A DNA stretch of 64,000 bases from Treponema sp. (GCA_016281495.1 JAEEIU010000012.1:124001-188000), one strand, 5' to 3'. Shown: positions 17,941 through 26,698, numbered from the stretch's first letter. Notes: generated from the letters alone by a model not told the origin. Numbers and translations: made by a program.

Positions 17941-18885
17941 ATGGATGTTTCAACTATTAAAGCAGTTGTAGGAACAAATTCCTGGGGAAGTGCTGTTTAC
18001 GGAAAGATGCTCCGTGGAGAAAGTGTGGATGCAGGGGTGTTAAAAGAAACCTTTGAATGTGCTAAAGAAAAGGATGTTGCAGTGTTTGACCTTGCACAGG
18101 ATTATGGTTTGGGGAAAGCACAGAAAATCTTTGGCAGTTTTGGCACTGATGGAGTTATTATTTCCTCTAAGTTTACTCCAACTGGACGTTATAAAGAAGA
18201 TCAAGTGCACAAATCTTTTGAAAAGGATCTTGTAGACTTTAATCGTGACTATGTTGACATTTACTGGCTTCATCTTCCAAATGATATCGAAAAGAATCTT
18301 GCTGAAATAATTGAATTGTATCGAGAGAATAAAATCCGTAATATTGGAATCTCTAATTTTACTCTTGAAGAATCTAAGCTTGCCAAACAAATTTTAGATG
18401 AAGTAGATATTCCTCTTTATGGCGTACAGAATCATTATAGCCTCTTGTGCCGCGACTGGGAAAAGAATGGCTTGATAGAATGGTGCAAAGATAACAAAAT
18501 CAGCTTTTGGGCCTGGGCTGTTCTTGAAGAAGGAATGCTTACAAATCCAAAGACAAAATCAAAAAAATCATTAATGAAAATATTCTTCAATCGCAAAAAG
18601 AAAAAGCTTCAGCCTCTTTATGATTTAATGGAGGATATAGGAATCAGACATAACTTAACAGTTCCACAAGTTGCGATGAGTTTTTGTTCAAACAAGGGAA
18701 TTGTCCCAGTATGCGGTTGTCGAAAGCCATATCAGGTGGAACAACTTATCGCAGCCGTTAAAGTCAAACTGGATTCCGAGGAAATTCGCCAGCTTGAAAA
18801 TGAAGCAGACAGATTAAACGTGAAGATTCTTGGAGCTGATATTTTCAGATTCGCAGTTAAGAAACAAAAAAGGGGGAAAAAATGA
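17941..18885 (+). CDS. Aldo/keto reductase
   Basis: A 314-residue TIM-barrel oxidoreductase. Catalytic positions are visible: Asp and Tyr in VFDLAQDYGLG, Lys in IISSKFTP, and His in YWLHLPND. Then comes IRNIGISNF and a C-terminal NADPH-binding segment. It reduces aldehydes or ketones with NAD(P)H; the substrate is unknown. I start at ATG 17941 with AGGTGA upstream; a GTG at 17932 is possible. Its end overlaps the next gene by four bases. Confidence 0.88.
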   Translation: MDVSTIKAVVGTNSWGSAVYGKMLRGESVDAGVLKETFECAKEKDVAVFDLAQDYGLGKAQKIFGSFGTDGVIISSKFTPTGRYKEDQVHKSFEKDLVDFNRDYVDIYWLHLPNDIEKNLAEIIELYRENKIRNIGISNFTLEESKLAKQILDEVDIPLYGVQNHYSLLCRDWEKNGLIEWCKDNKISFWAWAVLEEGMLTNPKTKSKKSLMKIFFNRKKKKLQPLYDLMEDIGIRHNLTVPQVAMSFCSNKGIVPVCGCRKPYQVEQLIAAVKVKLDSEEIRQLENEADRLNVKILGADIFRFAVKKQKRGKK

Positions 18886-19610
18886 CCCTTAATGAATTTG
18901 AGGAAAAAGATTTTTACCTTAAGGGAACTTCTCACATTCTCCACTTACCATTAAGATTGCTTTTAATTTTATTTATTTCAACCTTGAATCTTGCCTCCAC
19001 AATCCCGTTCATCTATAAATGGCAAGAATCAGGAGTTTTAATTTCCACAACATCAGCTTCTACCAACATTCCAGGTATTCTTGCTCAAAATTTAATTACC
19101 TCAGCTTTTTCGATTTTAATTTTCATCATTTTTCTTTTGATTTTAAAACACCGCTTTGCAGATGAAATGTATTTTAAGATAAAAGGCAAAATACCTTTTA
19201 TCACGGTTTTGAGTCTTGTCGTTATTCTTATGGCATTCACAATTTATTGCCTTATAACCAAGCAGGACAAAATAACTGTTCTGTATAATTTGTTTTATTA
19301 TGTCTTTTTCATTGCGTTTTTTGAAGAATTCATTTTCAGGGATGTGTTCCCTTTTTTACTGAAAGACGAAAAGTCTGTTATACGGTATCTTGTTCCCGGA
19401 ATCATGTTTGGCATCGTCCATCTTTTCAATTATTCCGGATGGCAGAATCTTTCAGCAGAGTATATCATTCAATTTTTTACCGCGAAATTTTTGGACTTAG
19501 TTTTCAGTTCTTTCATATTTCAATTCATAAAAGAAAAATCAGGAACGATCTGGATTCCTGTTCTTATGCATGCAATTATGGATTATTCGTGTATATTAAA
19601 ACTTAATTAA
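18882..19610 (+). CDS. CPBP-family intramembrane metalloprotease
   Basis: A 242-residue membrane protein with about seven hydrophobic segments. The CPBP (CAAX protease/bacteriocin-processing) motifs are present: FFEEFIFRDVFPF (EExxxR), GIMFGIVHLFNYSG (FxxxH) and PVLMHAIMDYS (HxxxD-like). In bacteria these enzymes cleave within membranes and some give bacteriocin immunity. Substrate unknown. The ATG overlaps the aldo/keto reductase stop, so they share an mRNA. Confidence 0.85.
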   Translation: MTLNEFEEKDFYLKGTSHILHLPLRLLLILFISTLNLASTIPFIYKWQESGVLISTTSASTNIPGILAQNLITSAFSILIFIIFLLILKHRFADEMYFKIKGKIPFITVLSLVVILMAFTIYCLITKQDKITVLYNLFYYVFFIAFFEEFIFRDVFPFLLKDEKSVIRYLVPGIMFGIVHLFNYSGWQNLSAEYIIQFFTAKFLDLVFSSFIFQFIKEKSGTIWIPVLMHAIMDYSCILKLN

Positions 19611-19621
19611 AGGAGTTCCCG

Positions 19622-20239
19622 ATGGAACAATTGACTGGATTAAACGATGAAGAAATTGTTGAAATCTCACATCAAATAGCAGATGCTTTTTATGATTATA
19701 AGCACAACAAGGACGATCAGGGATTGATAAAGTATATAAAAAGCAGGGAAGACATGTTTATTTACATGAACGCAATAACGACGGCAGCTTATAAAAGCGG
19801 TTTGTTATTTACGACGTCAGACAAAAGAGAAGGATATCTTATGCTCGCAGGAGAAGGTGTTGGCACAGTTAATTTTTTTGATGGTCTTAAAATGATAATG
19901 GCAGAGAAAAAAGCTCTTGGTGGATTTACAAATATGAAGGCGTTTATTAAAGCCTGTTTTGCTGACGGAAACACCATAGAAACAAGAATGCGCAAGGCAA
20001 AAAAGAAATTTATCCGTATTGAAATGCTTGTTGTTAGAGCTGAGTTTCAAGGCCAAGGATTTATGAGGAAAATGCTTGAAGATGTTTATGAATTGGCAGA
20101 TATCGTTGGCGTCTCTGTTATACTGGACACGGATGACAAGGATAAGAGTGCCCGATATGAACATCTAGGAATGAAACTAGATAGAGTAAGAAATTGTGGA
20201 GAAAAATTCCACATGTATGATTTGATAAGAGAGAAATGA
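19622..20239 (+). CDS. GNAT-family N-acetyltransferase
   Basis: A 205-residue protein. The C-terminal half carries the GNAT core: a strand IEMLVVRAEFQGQGFMRKML with the acetyl-CoA loop Q/RxxGxG/A (here FQGQGF), then a strand VILDTDDKDKSARYEHLGMK and a terminal strand. The N-terminal half is helical and variable. AAGGAG precedes the ATG. It sits 11 bases after the CPBP protease gene. Acceptor unknown. Confidence 0.78.
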   Translation: MEQLTGLNDEEIVEISHQIADAFYDYKHNKDDQGLIKYIKSREDMFIYMNAITTAAYKSGLLFTTSDKREGYLMLAGEGVGTVNFFDGLKMIMAEKKALGGFTNMKAFIKACFADGNTIETRMRKAKKKFIRIEMLVVRAEFQGQGFMRKMLEDVYELADIVGVSVILDTDDKDKSARYEHLGMKLDRVRNCGEKFHMYDLIREK

Positions 20240-20253
20240 CGAGGCTTTTGTAT

Positions 20254-20877
20254 ATGAAATACAATCTTACGGCAAGATTCATGCCACTGATAATGGATAA
20301 AATTATTTTTGAATTTCTTAAAGGCGACGGCATTACGGTTGATAATTATTTTAAGAAAAACTGTAAAATTGCATATAAGGAAATTGTTAACCGCACTCCA
20401 ACTCTTGCCAAAAACAACAGTCTGCTTCCAACTCTTTATATTGGATGTTATCTTATTTCGTTTTACAAGGCTTTCCCAGATGTCATCACAGAATCTCGTT
20501 TTGAAGGAATGATAGATGCTCTTTGTAATTCCAAAATGCTACGTAATGGACATAAAAACCAGAGTGCATTTGATGAGAAGAATCTGCAAACCCGCATGAC
20601 CTCCGCTGAAAAATCTCAAACTTCGAATTATGAGATGGACTGGAAATCAACTTTTGCTCTGGCCCCAGACAAAAAGAGCTTTGACCTTACTTATACAAAA
20701 TGTGGTCTATGTGAGCTCGGGAAACGGGAAGGATGTTTTCACCTGATAAAGTATATGTGTAAAACAGATTTTGTTACCTTTGAATATATGGGCGCAAATC
20801 TTGAAAGGCCTCATACACTTGCAAATGGTGACAACCTATGCGATTTTCATGTTACAAAAAAGGAGGACGTAAAATGA
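20254..20877 (+). CDS. L-2-amino-thiazoline-4-carboxylic acid hydrolase-like protein
   Basis: A 207-residue protein resembling ATC-hydrolase family members: N-terminus KYNLTARFMPLIMDKIIFEF, a central PTLYIGCYLISFYKA helix, then TKCGLCELGKREGCFHLIKY with clustered Cys, and a terminal DNLCDFHVTKK. The founding enzyme opens a thiazoline ring in cysteine formation; most relatives are uncharacterised. ATG 20254 has GAGG nine bases upstream; an ATG at 20236 overlaps the GNAT stop and is an alternative. Confidence 0.75.
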   Translation: MKYNLTARFMPLIMDKIIFEFLKGDGITVDNYFKKNCKIAYKEIVNRTPTLAKNNSLLPTLYIGCYLISFYKAFPDVITESRFEGMIDALCNSKMLRNGHKNQSAFDEKNLQTRMTSAEKSQTSNYEMDWKSTFALAPDKKSFDLTYTKCGLCELGKREGCFHLIKYMCKTDFVTFEYMGANLERPHTLANGDNLCDFHVTKKEDVK

Positions 20878-21108
20878 TACTTACAGCTTTTCTGGAAGGA
20901 ATTATTTGGTCAGCACTTTGGATGGCTTATAATCTGTACCCTTACATGCAAATGGGTTATAATTTCAGGAACAGAAGGCTGCAAGGGCTATAAGGATTAT
21001 TTATACCACTTTAAAGCCTTTTTGATTGGTTGCGTTTATAGCACCTTAATGGCTCTTGCAGTAGCAGGAATTGATTATGCAGTTTTGAAATTTTTAATTT
21101 GGAGTTAA
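20874..21108 (+). pseudogene. Frameshifted small membrane protein gene
   Basis: An ATG overlapping the previous stop (ATGA), with AGGAGG upstream, opens a 39-codon frame starting MILTAFLEGIIWSALWMAYN. The next frame continues without a start as EGCKGYKDYLYHFKAFLIGC and a hydrophobic stretch ending in LKFLIWS, with its stop just before the methyltransferase gene. Read together they make one protein of about 77 residues with two membrane helices, broken by a single-base shift near 20930-20960. It could be a real mutation, a sequencing error or programmed slippage. Confidence 0.5.
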
Positions 21109-21110
21109 AC

Positions 21111-21710
21111 ATGAGTAAAACAATATGGGACAAATTCGCTCCGGTTTATTCGCTTGTCATGAAGTCGCAGAAAAACGTTTATGAGTATATGTATTCACAC
21201 ATTGGGGATGCAGCTGCCGGAAAGAATATACTAGAACTTGCCACAGGACCGGGCCTTATTGCAAAACACATTGCAGACAAAGCTTCTTTTGTTACCGCAA
21301 CTGATTTTTCTCCTGAAATGATTGAGCAGGCAAAGAAAGGGAAAATTCCATCAAATGTGAAATTTGAAATTGCCGATGCCAGTGACCTTCCGTATGAAGA
21401 CAAGTCTTTTGACATTGTGGTTATTGCGAATGCCCTTCATGTGATACCCAATCCAGAAAAGGTGCTGGAAGAGATTGGCCGTGTACTCAAGACAAATGGA
21501 ATCCTTATTGCACCAAACTATATTGAGCGAAAAGAGCAACAACCAAACTTGTGGCAAAAATTGCTTTATAAACTAGGTGTTAAATTTGAACACCAGTGGA
21601 CTGCGGAACAATACAAAGATTTTCTTGAATCAAACGGTTGGAAAATAACCGCAAGCGAGCTGGTAAATGGCCGCATCGATTTGATGTATGCAGAGTGTGT
21701 AAGGAAGTAG
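21111..21710 (+). CDS. Class I SAM-dependent methyltransferase
   Basis: A 199-residue Rossmann methyltransferase: motif I ILELATGPGLIAKHI, an acidic strand end VTATDFSPEMIEQAKKG, DASDLPYEDKSFDIVV with the post-II strand, and VLKTNGILIAPN. It fits the UbiE/Methyltransf_11 type acting on small molecules or lipids. I use ATG 21111 with GGAG eight bases upstream; the frame extends back only through a TTG. It follows the frameshifted small gene. Confidence 0.88.
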   Translation: MSKTIWDKFAPVYSLVMKSQKNVYEYMYSHIGDAAAGKNILELATGPGLIAKHIADKASFVTATDFSPEMIEQAKKGKIPSNVKFEIADASDLPYEDKSFDIVVIANALHVIPNPEKVLEEIGRVLKTNGILIAPNYIERKEQQPNLWQKLLYKLGVKFEHQWTAEQYKDFLESNGWKITASELVNGRIDLMYAECVRK

Positions 21711-21750
21711 AAACTTCATGTTAACCAAAGCTTTTTGACAGGCACTTAAA

Positions 21751-22464
21751 ATGTTTAAGTTGTTTTTTGAAAAAACATACATTATTGTCGTTCCCTCGTA
21801 TAAAGAAACTCTTGCTCATCGACACAATATGCTGCATGTGTTTTTTGGTAACGGAGATTTACAGTTATCAGTATCTGGAAAAGCAGTTTGCGGCAACGTG
21901 ATAATTTTGGAAAATGATGTTGAACACAAAGCACCAGATGGAGAAATCGCATTTTTCCTTTTTGTTGATCCCACCTCTCATTTTGCGGAAGTCCTTCGTG
22001 AAAACTATTTAAAGGGAGAATCGGCTGTGTCTGTCAGTCTTCCTCATCCGCCTTTTGATAAGGCCGTTCTTACAGAAGAGAGTATTAAAAAAACTGTATT
22101 TGATTTTGCTGGCGTTGTTCAGCTTTCAAAGTTGAATCTGGATGAACGCATTTTGCAGATTCTTAATGACATTGACAGTTTTAGGCACCTGGGTGCCCGT
22201 GTTAGTGACCTGGCAGATAAATACTCATATTCAGAAAGCTACCTCACTCATTTATTTAAGCAGGAAACCGGTATTGCCTTAAAAAGTTATCTTCTTATGC
22301 GCCAGTTTGAATATGTGTGGCGAGAGGTTATGAAAGGACGTTCTTTGACAGAAGCTTCCATGGACGCAGGTTTTTCTTCTCCGTCGCATTTTTCTGATGT
22401 ATGCCGTAAGCTCACCGGAATAAGCGTAACAAAGGTTTTAGAAAGCCAGAAATCACAATTATAA
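21751..22464 (+). CDS. AraC-family transcriptional regulator
   Basis: A 237-residue regulator with an N-terminal cupin-like sensor (LHVFFGNGDLQLSVSGKAV, then VIILENDVEHKAPDGE) and a C-terminal double helix-turn-helix. The first helix pair is in VSDLADKYSYSESYLTHLFK and the second in LTEASMDAGFSSPSHFSDVC. It likely responds to a small ligand and may control the adjacent metallo-beta-lactamase-fold gene or the upstream operon. No strong ribosome site is visible. Confidence 0.85.
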   Translation: MFKLFFEKTYIIVVPSYKETLAHRHNMLHVFFGNGDLQLSVSGKAVCGNVIILENDVEHKAPDGEIAFFLFVDPTSHFAEVLRENYLKGESAVSVSLPHPPFDKAVLTEESIKKTVFDFAGVVQLSKLNLDERILQILNDIDSFRHLGARVSDLADKYSYSESYLTHLFKQETGIALKSYLLMRQFEYVWREVMKGRSLTEASMDAGFSSPSHFSDVCRKLTGISVTKVLESQKSQL

Positions 22465-22531
22465 AAAAAAGCAGATTTTTAGAAGTGTAAAATCCTCATG
22501 TACAATAAAATGCTTTCAAGTGAGGTACAAT

Positions 22532-23338
22532 ATGAAATTCATGTATTTTTTTGACTGTAAGTTAAAACGCTTTACGATGTACGGAAAAAGGATGCTGCAT
22601 CCGTCTCAGACTGGCATATATCAGGATGGAATCAGCTGTATTAAAGAAGATGATGTAAACCTATGGTTTTACACGAAGAATGGCGTGACCATAGCGATTG
22701 ATGCTGGGCATCTTGTTTTTAAGGGAATTGAAAAAGAGTTTGATAAAATCGGGATAGATCCGCTTGCAATAAAAACTGTTTTGCTGACACATTCTGATGT
22801 GGACCATGTTGGTGGGGTGGATCGGACCTGCAAGAATTATCTGTATCCTAATGCCCAGGTGTATATCGGTAGGGGTGAAGAAAATTATTTTGACGGTCAT
22901 GTCTGCCGCATGATAAAGATGGGAATTCCGCTGATGAACCCGGCAAGGCTTCGCGATGGTTATAAAACTATGAAAGACGGTGAGGTTTTGAATATTGATG
23001 GAATAAAGATTGAAGTTGTTGAAGTGATGGGTCACACGGTTGGACATGTCTGCTATATCATTGATGACAAGATTCTGTTCAGCGGAGACTGTCTTGCAGT
23101 AAACGAAAACGGCGGCTACAGCCTCTTTGAATTTTTTACACAGAACCCGACCCTGAATAAAAAGTCACTTGTAAGGCTGAGTGATAAAATTACAGGTTCT
23201 GGCGTTAAAGTCGTGTGCACAGGCCACAGCGGAATAAGAACTGACATGTCAAAGCTTTTCGCCCATATCGACGAATCGGCTGTGAGCAAGCGTGGAAAGC
23301 CATTTGATCCTACTGCGCCTAAGAGTATCAGGAAATAA
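22532..23338 (+). CDS. Metallo-beta-lactamase-fold hydrolase
   Basis: A 268-residue protein with the zinc-binding MBL motif LTHSDVDHVGGVD (HxxDxDHxGG form), a later His in VVEVMGHTVGHVCYI, Asp in ILFSGDCLAVN and a terminal His in VVCTGHSGIRTD. These give the dinuclear metal site. Substrate cannot be told; relatives include glyoxalase II-like and lactonase-like enzymes. ATG 22532 follows GTGAGG. It ends at the terminator-like hairpin shared with the candidate small RNA. Confidence 0.85.
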   Translation: MKFMYFFDCKLKRFTMYGKRMLHPSQTGIYQDGISCIKEDDVNLWFYTKNGVTIAIDAGHLVFKGIEKEFDKIGIDPLAIKTVLLTHSDVDHVGGVDRTCKNYLYPNAQVYIGRGEENYFDGHVCRMIKMGIPLMNPARLRDGYKTMKDGEVLNIDGIKIEVVEVMGHTVGHVCYIIDDKILFSGDCLAVNENGGYSLFEFFTQNPTLNKKSLVRLSDKITGSGVKVVCTGHSGIRTDMSKLFAHIDESAVSKRGKPFDPTAPKSIRK

Positions 23339-23451
23339 AAAAAAATAAGCAAGGGCATTCTTTGTTGGTTCGTGGCTATCGAAGGAGAGTAATGCCCTTG
23401 CTTAATGTGCAAAATTGGATTTCTTGTTAGAGGAACTAACTTAACCCCGAT
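23337..23451 (-). ncRNA. Candidate metal-regulated small RNA
   Basis: On the minus strand a sigma-70-like promoter with an overlapping AGTTAG-N6-CTAACT palindrome drives a region of about 115 bases without a convincing ORF. It ends in a perfect 13-bp stem (AAGCAAGGGCATT, 23391-23403, with its complement at 23347-23359) followed by a run of nine T. The 31-base terminator loop contains CTCTCCTT, complementary to Shine-Dalgarno sequence. An upstream small hairpin (GTTAG, loop TTCCT, CTAAC; 23426-23440) exposes a second such tract. This layout resembles Fur-controlled sparing RNAs. The alternative is that the hairpin is only the terminator of the response-regulator operon. Confidence 0.55.
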
Positions 23452-23484
23452 AGTTAGCTTATACTAACTAGAATAAAATGTCAA
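23452..23484 (-). promoter_or_regulatory. Promoter with metal box for the candidate small RNA
   Basis: Minus strand TTGACA (23479-23484), 17-base spacer, TAAGCT (23456-23461). The perfect palindrome AGTTAG-CTTATA-CTAACT (23452-23469) covers the -10, so a bound repressor would block initiation. Confidence 0.6.
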
Positions 23485-23491
23485 GACATAA

Positions 23492-24229
23492 TTAAGATAT
23501 TTTTTTATATAACATGCTTGGCCTTCCGCCGGTACCATAATTTATGTCTTCTGCAATCACTTTGACATTCACAAGATAATTCATGTAATTCCTAACAGTA
23601 ACTATTGAGATACCCAGCGATTCAGATATCATGTCCGTGCTGCTCCATCCGCTGTTGTCCTCAAAATATGTAATTATGTTTTCCAGAGTTTTGCGCTGTA
23701 TTCCCTTGGGAAGGTTTTTCATGATGGTTGAACCACTTAAAGTTGCTGCCTGAGTTTTACTGCCGCTTACAGAAGACAAGACTCCTGCCGAAGAATTCAT
23801 CATAAGGCTGTCAACGTCACTTTGAGTCATCGTTGAGTTTTCCTTCAGCAGATTTTTTTTGCATATAAATTTTTCAAGTGAAATGCAGAGGCGTTCAAAC
23901 GTAAACGGTTTTATAAGATAGTCATGCACACCAAGATGAACTGTTTCTTCGATTGTTGTAGTGTCATTTGCTGCCGTCACCATTATTACTTCGACATCAG
24001 TTTTTTCTTCGCGTATTTTTTTAAGGGTTTCCCTTCCGTCCATCACTGGCATAAAGACATCCAGAAGAATAAGATCAACCTTGTTGTCCAAAAGAAAATC
24101 AAGCACTTCTTTTCCGTTCCTGCAGATCCCCGCAATTTCAAAACAACCCGCCTTTTCAACATACTGGCTGTTAATCATTGCAACCATGGGATCATCTTCT
24201 GCAATCAAAACCCTGTAATTCTCATTCAT
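23492..24229 (-). CDS. Response regulator, citrate/dicarboxylate (DcuR/CitB) type
   Basis: A 245-residue regulator. The receiver domain (about 1-125) has acidic pocket EDD in VLIAEDDPMVAM, phospho-acceptor Asp in LILLDVFMPVMDG, and Lys in YLIKPFTFERL. A linker rich in Ser and Thr follows, then a C-terminal helix-turn-helix (GISIVTVRNYMNYLVNVKVI and TGGRPSMLYK) as in DcuR/DpiA relatives. ATG 24229 overlaps the kinase stop by four bases. The pair probably senses an external carboxylate, but no transporter gene is adjacent. Confidence 0.87.
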   Translation of the reverse strand: MNENYRVLIAEDDPMVAMINSQYVEKAGCFEIAGICRNGKEVLDFLLDNKVDLILLDVFMPVMDGRETLKKIREEKTDVEVIMVTAANDTTTIEETVHLGVHDYLIKPFTFERLCISLEKFICKKNLLKENSTMTQSDVDSLMMNSSAGVLSSVSGSKTQAATLSGSTIMKNLPKGIQRKTLENIITYFEDNSGWSSTDMISESLGISIVTVRNYMNYLVNVKVIAEDINYGTGGRPSMLYKKIS

Positions 24230-25473
24230 CTGTTCAATTCCACCATAAAGCATGTTCCGCATCCGTCTTCCGTCTCAAAGCTTATGTTTCCACCCATGCT
24301 TTGTACAAGCTGTTTTGTATGAAAAAGCCCTGTGCCGTGACCTTCTCCCTTTGTTGTTACTCCAAGCTCAAAAATCTTGTCCCGTATTTCCAGAGGGATT
24401 CCGCCGCCAGTATCCTGCACGGTAATCAAGAGGCTTCCCGGTTTTGTGTAAACGCCAAGAGTCAGTTCCTTTACCGCATCAAAATTCCTTTGCATCCTGT
24501 TCATTTCATCAAGGGCATTGTCTATAAGATTTCCTGTAATAGTAACAAGAGCTTCGGATGGAATGTCAATGTCTTCGTTATGAAAGCAAATGCCTTCTTT
24601 TAGAATAAAGCGCACGTCACATTCCGAGGCACGGGCAATCTTACCGACGATTAAAGCTGCAAACGAAGGGTTTTCAATCGAATTCATTACCCTGCTGATC
24701 GTTTCCTTTTGAATCATCGAAATGTTCTGGATATATGAAGCAGCCTTGTCATATTCTCCAATCTGAATTAGCCCCAGTATGACGTGAAGCTTGTTGGTAA
24801 AATCGTGATTGTTTGCCCTCATGGAATCAACGAGTATTTTTGTTCCTTCAAAATCTTCCGTAAACGAAATGAATTCTTTTTTAATTCGATTAAAAAGAAC
24901 TCCGGAAACAGCAAGCTCAACTACAATAGCAATAATCGTAACAAACAGAAATAACAAGACAATCCTGAGAGTCACCTGCATCATGGAAGATTTGAGCATG
25001 ATTGTCATTATGAATCCATCGTATTTTCCGCTTGCATCATAAACCGCAGAATATGTCCTTCTCTGTGGTCCCGAAGGCCCTATGTCATCTTCCGTGTAAA
25101 AACCGTTGTTATGAATTGAAAAATCAGGAATCGTGCCGTCGTATTGGGTGCCGACCAATTCGTGGTGAGTGTGATATATTCGCCTTCCATTAACATCAAC
25201 AATTGAAATTATGTCTACGCCAGATAATTCAAGTACAATATCATCCATGAATTCCTTTAATTGTTCTCTGTCATATTCACTTGTAAAACCATAAAGCCTG
25301 GTTATGAGTCTTGAAGTGTTCATAAGGTTGTCATTGAATTCCCTTTCATTGGCCCTTATGGTGATGAACATTCCGCCTGCACTCATAAAAACAGTTACGA
25401 ACAGGATGAGGATGAGCTGCGTGCGTTTTATCTGTTTGCGTATTGCATTCAGGCTGCCAAGATTTCCTTTCAT
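24226..25473 (-). CDS. Sensor histidine kinase, CitA/DcuS type
   Basis: A 415-residue kinase: transmembrane helix near residues 18-38, an extracytoplasmic sensor of about 120 residues (Cache-like) containing VDVNGRRIYHTH, a second helix near 165-190, a SpoOB-type dimerisation segment with His in RANNHDFTNKLHVILGL, and an HATPase domain with N box NLIDNALDEM, G1 VQDTGGGIP and G2 GEGHGTGLFHTKQL. It autophosphorylates and passes phosphate to the overlapping response regulator. The ligand is not shown. Confidence 0.88.
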   Translation of the reverse strand: MKGNLGSLNAIRKQIKRTQLILILFVTVFMSAGGMFITIRANEREFNDNLMNTSRLITRLYGFTSEYDREQLKEFMDDIVLELSGVDIISIVDVNGRRIYHTHHELVGTQYDGTIPDFSIHNNGFYTEDDIGPSGPQRRTYSAVYDASGKYDGFIMTIMLKSSMMQVTLRIVLLFLFVTIIAIVVELAVSGVLFNRIKKEFISFTEDFEGTKILVDSMRANNHDFTNKLHVILGLIQIGEYDKAASYIQNISMIQKETISRVMNSIENPSFAALIVGKIARASECDVRFILKEGICFHNEDIDIPSEALVTITGNLIDNALDEMNRMQRNFDAVKELTLGVYTKPGSLLITVQDTGGGIPLEIRDKIFELGVTTKGEGHGTGLFHTKQLVQSMGGNISFETEDGCGTCFMVELNR

Positions 25474-25662
25474 ATCAGACTTTGAAATTATACTATTTAT
25501 TGAAGAAAATGTCTGCTTTTGTAAGTAAAGAAAAAATTTTAATTTTGTAAACTTGTATTTCTTTAATATCTTTCAGAACGTTTTCTTTTCTTTCAAAAAA
25601 TTGAATAAATTCTGCTGCGTGATAGAATGCTGGCATAAATAAAAACAAGCGAGGTTTTTAAG

Positions 25663-26631
25663 ATGAACGTTGCGCATGTATTGGAAGCGTTGATGTTGGT
25701 TTGCTTTGGCTTTTCATGGCCGCTCAATGTGAGAAAGGCATACAAGGCCAGAACAGCAAAGGGAATGAGCCTGTCATTCATAATCCTGATTATTACGGGT
25801 TATGTTGCGGGCATTATGGCAAAAGTGATGAACGGTCAGTTCAATTATGTACTCGCCGTCTACTTTCTGAATCTTGCAATTGTGATGAGCAATCTGCTGG
25901 TTTATTTCAGGAACAAAAATCTGGATGCAAAGGCCACGAAAACTGCAATCAAAAATACAGTTCATGTCATGGAAATATCAAACAATGTAGAAAAGGAGGA
26001 AACCATGTACAACTACACAAATTCTTTGGACGAATACATCAACAGGAAGCCGCTGGCTGTGGAAAAGAAAAACGGAGTAATCCTAATGGGCTGTGGAATC
26101 GACAAACTGATTCCTGTTGCAGAGCTTGCCGGTGAATACAACTTTAATTTTGAAATATACAACAAGAGTGATTTAAACCTGAGCTGTGCCAATGCAGCCA
26201 CTTATTTTGCCAAGACAGTCGCCCCCCTTGCTCCGGAAGGAATCCTGATTCACCTGGGTGAAAACGACATAAACATGATAAGGTCAAATCCGTCTGCATT
26301 CGATTCATGCTACATCAATCTTTTGCAAAGCATCAGGGAATGCAACAAGGCATGCAGGATTGCACTTGTCTCTGTGGACAACCCTAACGGTGACAAAACA
26401 ATCGAATTACTGAACGGTCACATAAAGGCAATTGCGGCATCTGAAAAGGCATCATTTGTAAGCCTGGCAAATTCAAAACTATGGCATCCTGAATCCATAA
26501 AGGCGGCCAGCAGCTTTGCCTACAGCATGGGATTAAACGTAAGGAAGCCGCTCAACGATGTTGCAGAAATCCTTTACAGCTGGGCATATCACAATCTTGG
26601 AGGTAAAACTGGAAAAGAACTTGCAGGTTAA
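25663..26631 (+). CDS. PQ-loop (SWEET-like) membrane domain fused to SGNH-like domain
   Basis: The 322-residue protein begins with three hydrophobic helices in a PQ-loop-like pattern (CFGFSWPLNVRKAYKARTAK, then KGMSLSFIILIITGYVAG) at residues 1-85. A Lys-rich linker follows, then a cytoplasmic alpha/beta domain from about 135 with GVILMGCGIDKLIPVAELAG, ILIHLGENDINMIRSNP and a late LANSKLWHPESI. The GENDIN segment recalls block III (GxND) of SGNH hydrolases, but a clear nucleophile Ser in block I is not seen. GAGG precedes the ATG. Function unknown; the combination looks unusual. Confidence 0.6.
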   Translation: MNVAHVLEALMLVCFGFSWPLNVRKAYKARTAKGMSLSFIILIITGYVAGIMAKVMNGQFNYVLAVYFLNLAIVMSNLLVYFRNKNLDAKATKTAIKNTVHVMEISNNVEKEETMYNYTNSLDEYINRKPLAVEKKNGVILMGCGIDKLIPVAELAGEYNFNFEIYNKSDLNLSCANAATYFAKTVAPLAPEGILIHLGENDINMIRSNPSAFDSCYINLLQSIRECNKACRIALVSVDNPNGDKTIELLNGHIKAIAASEKASFVSLANSKLWHPESIKAASSFAYSMGLNVRKPLNDVAEILYSWAYHNLGGKTGKELAG

Positions 26632-26661
26632 TTCCTGCCCCCCCCCTCTCCTAAACCCTTC

Positions 26662-26698
26662 GGTCTGCCTGATAAATTTCGGGCAGGCCATTTTTTTT
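26662..26698 (+). terminator. Rho-independent terminator
   Basis: GGTCTGCC pairs with GGCAGGCC (one U-G pair) across a 12-base loop, followed by TTTTTTTT after one A. It ends the transcript of the PQ-loop/SGNH-like gene. Confidence 0.8.

Noticed and set aside
23347-23403. Plain terminator for the plus-strand metallo-beta-lactamase-fold gene
   Set aside because: The T run lies only on the minus strand side; on the plus strand no T run follows the stem.
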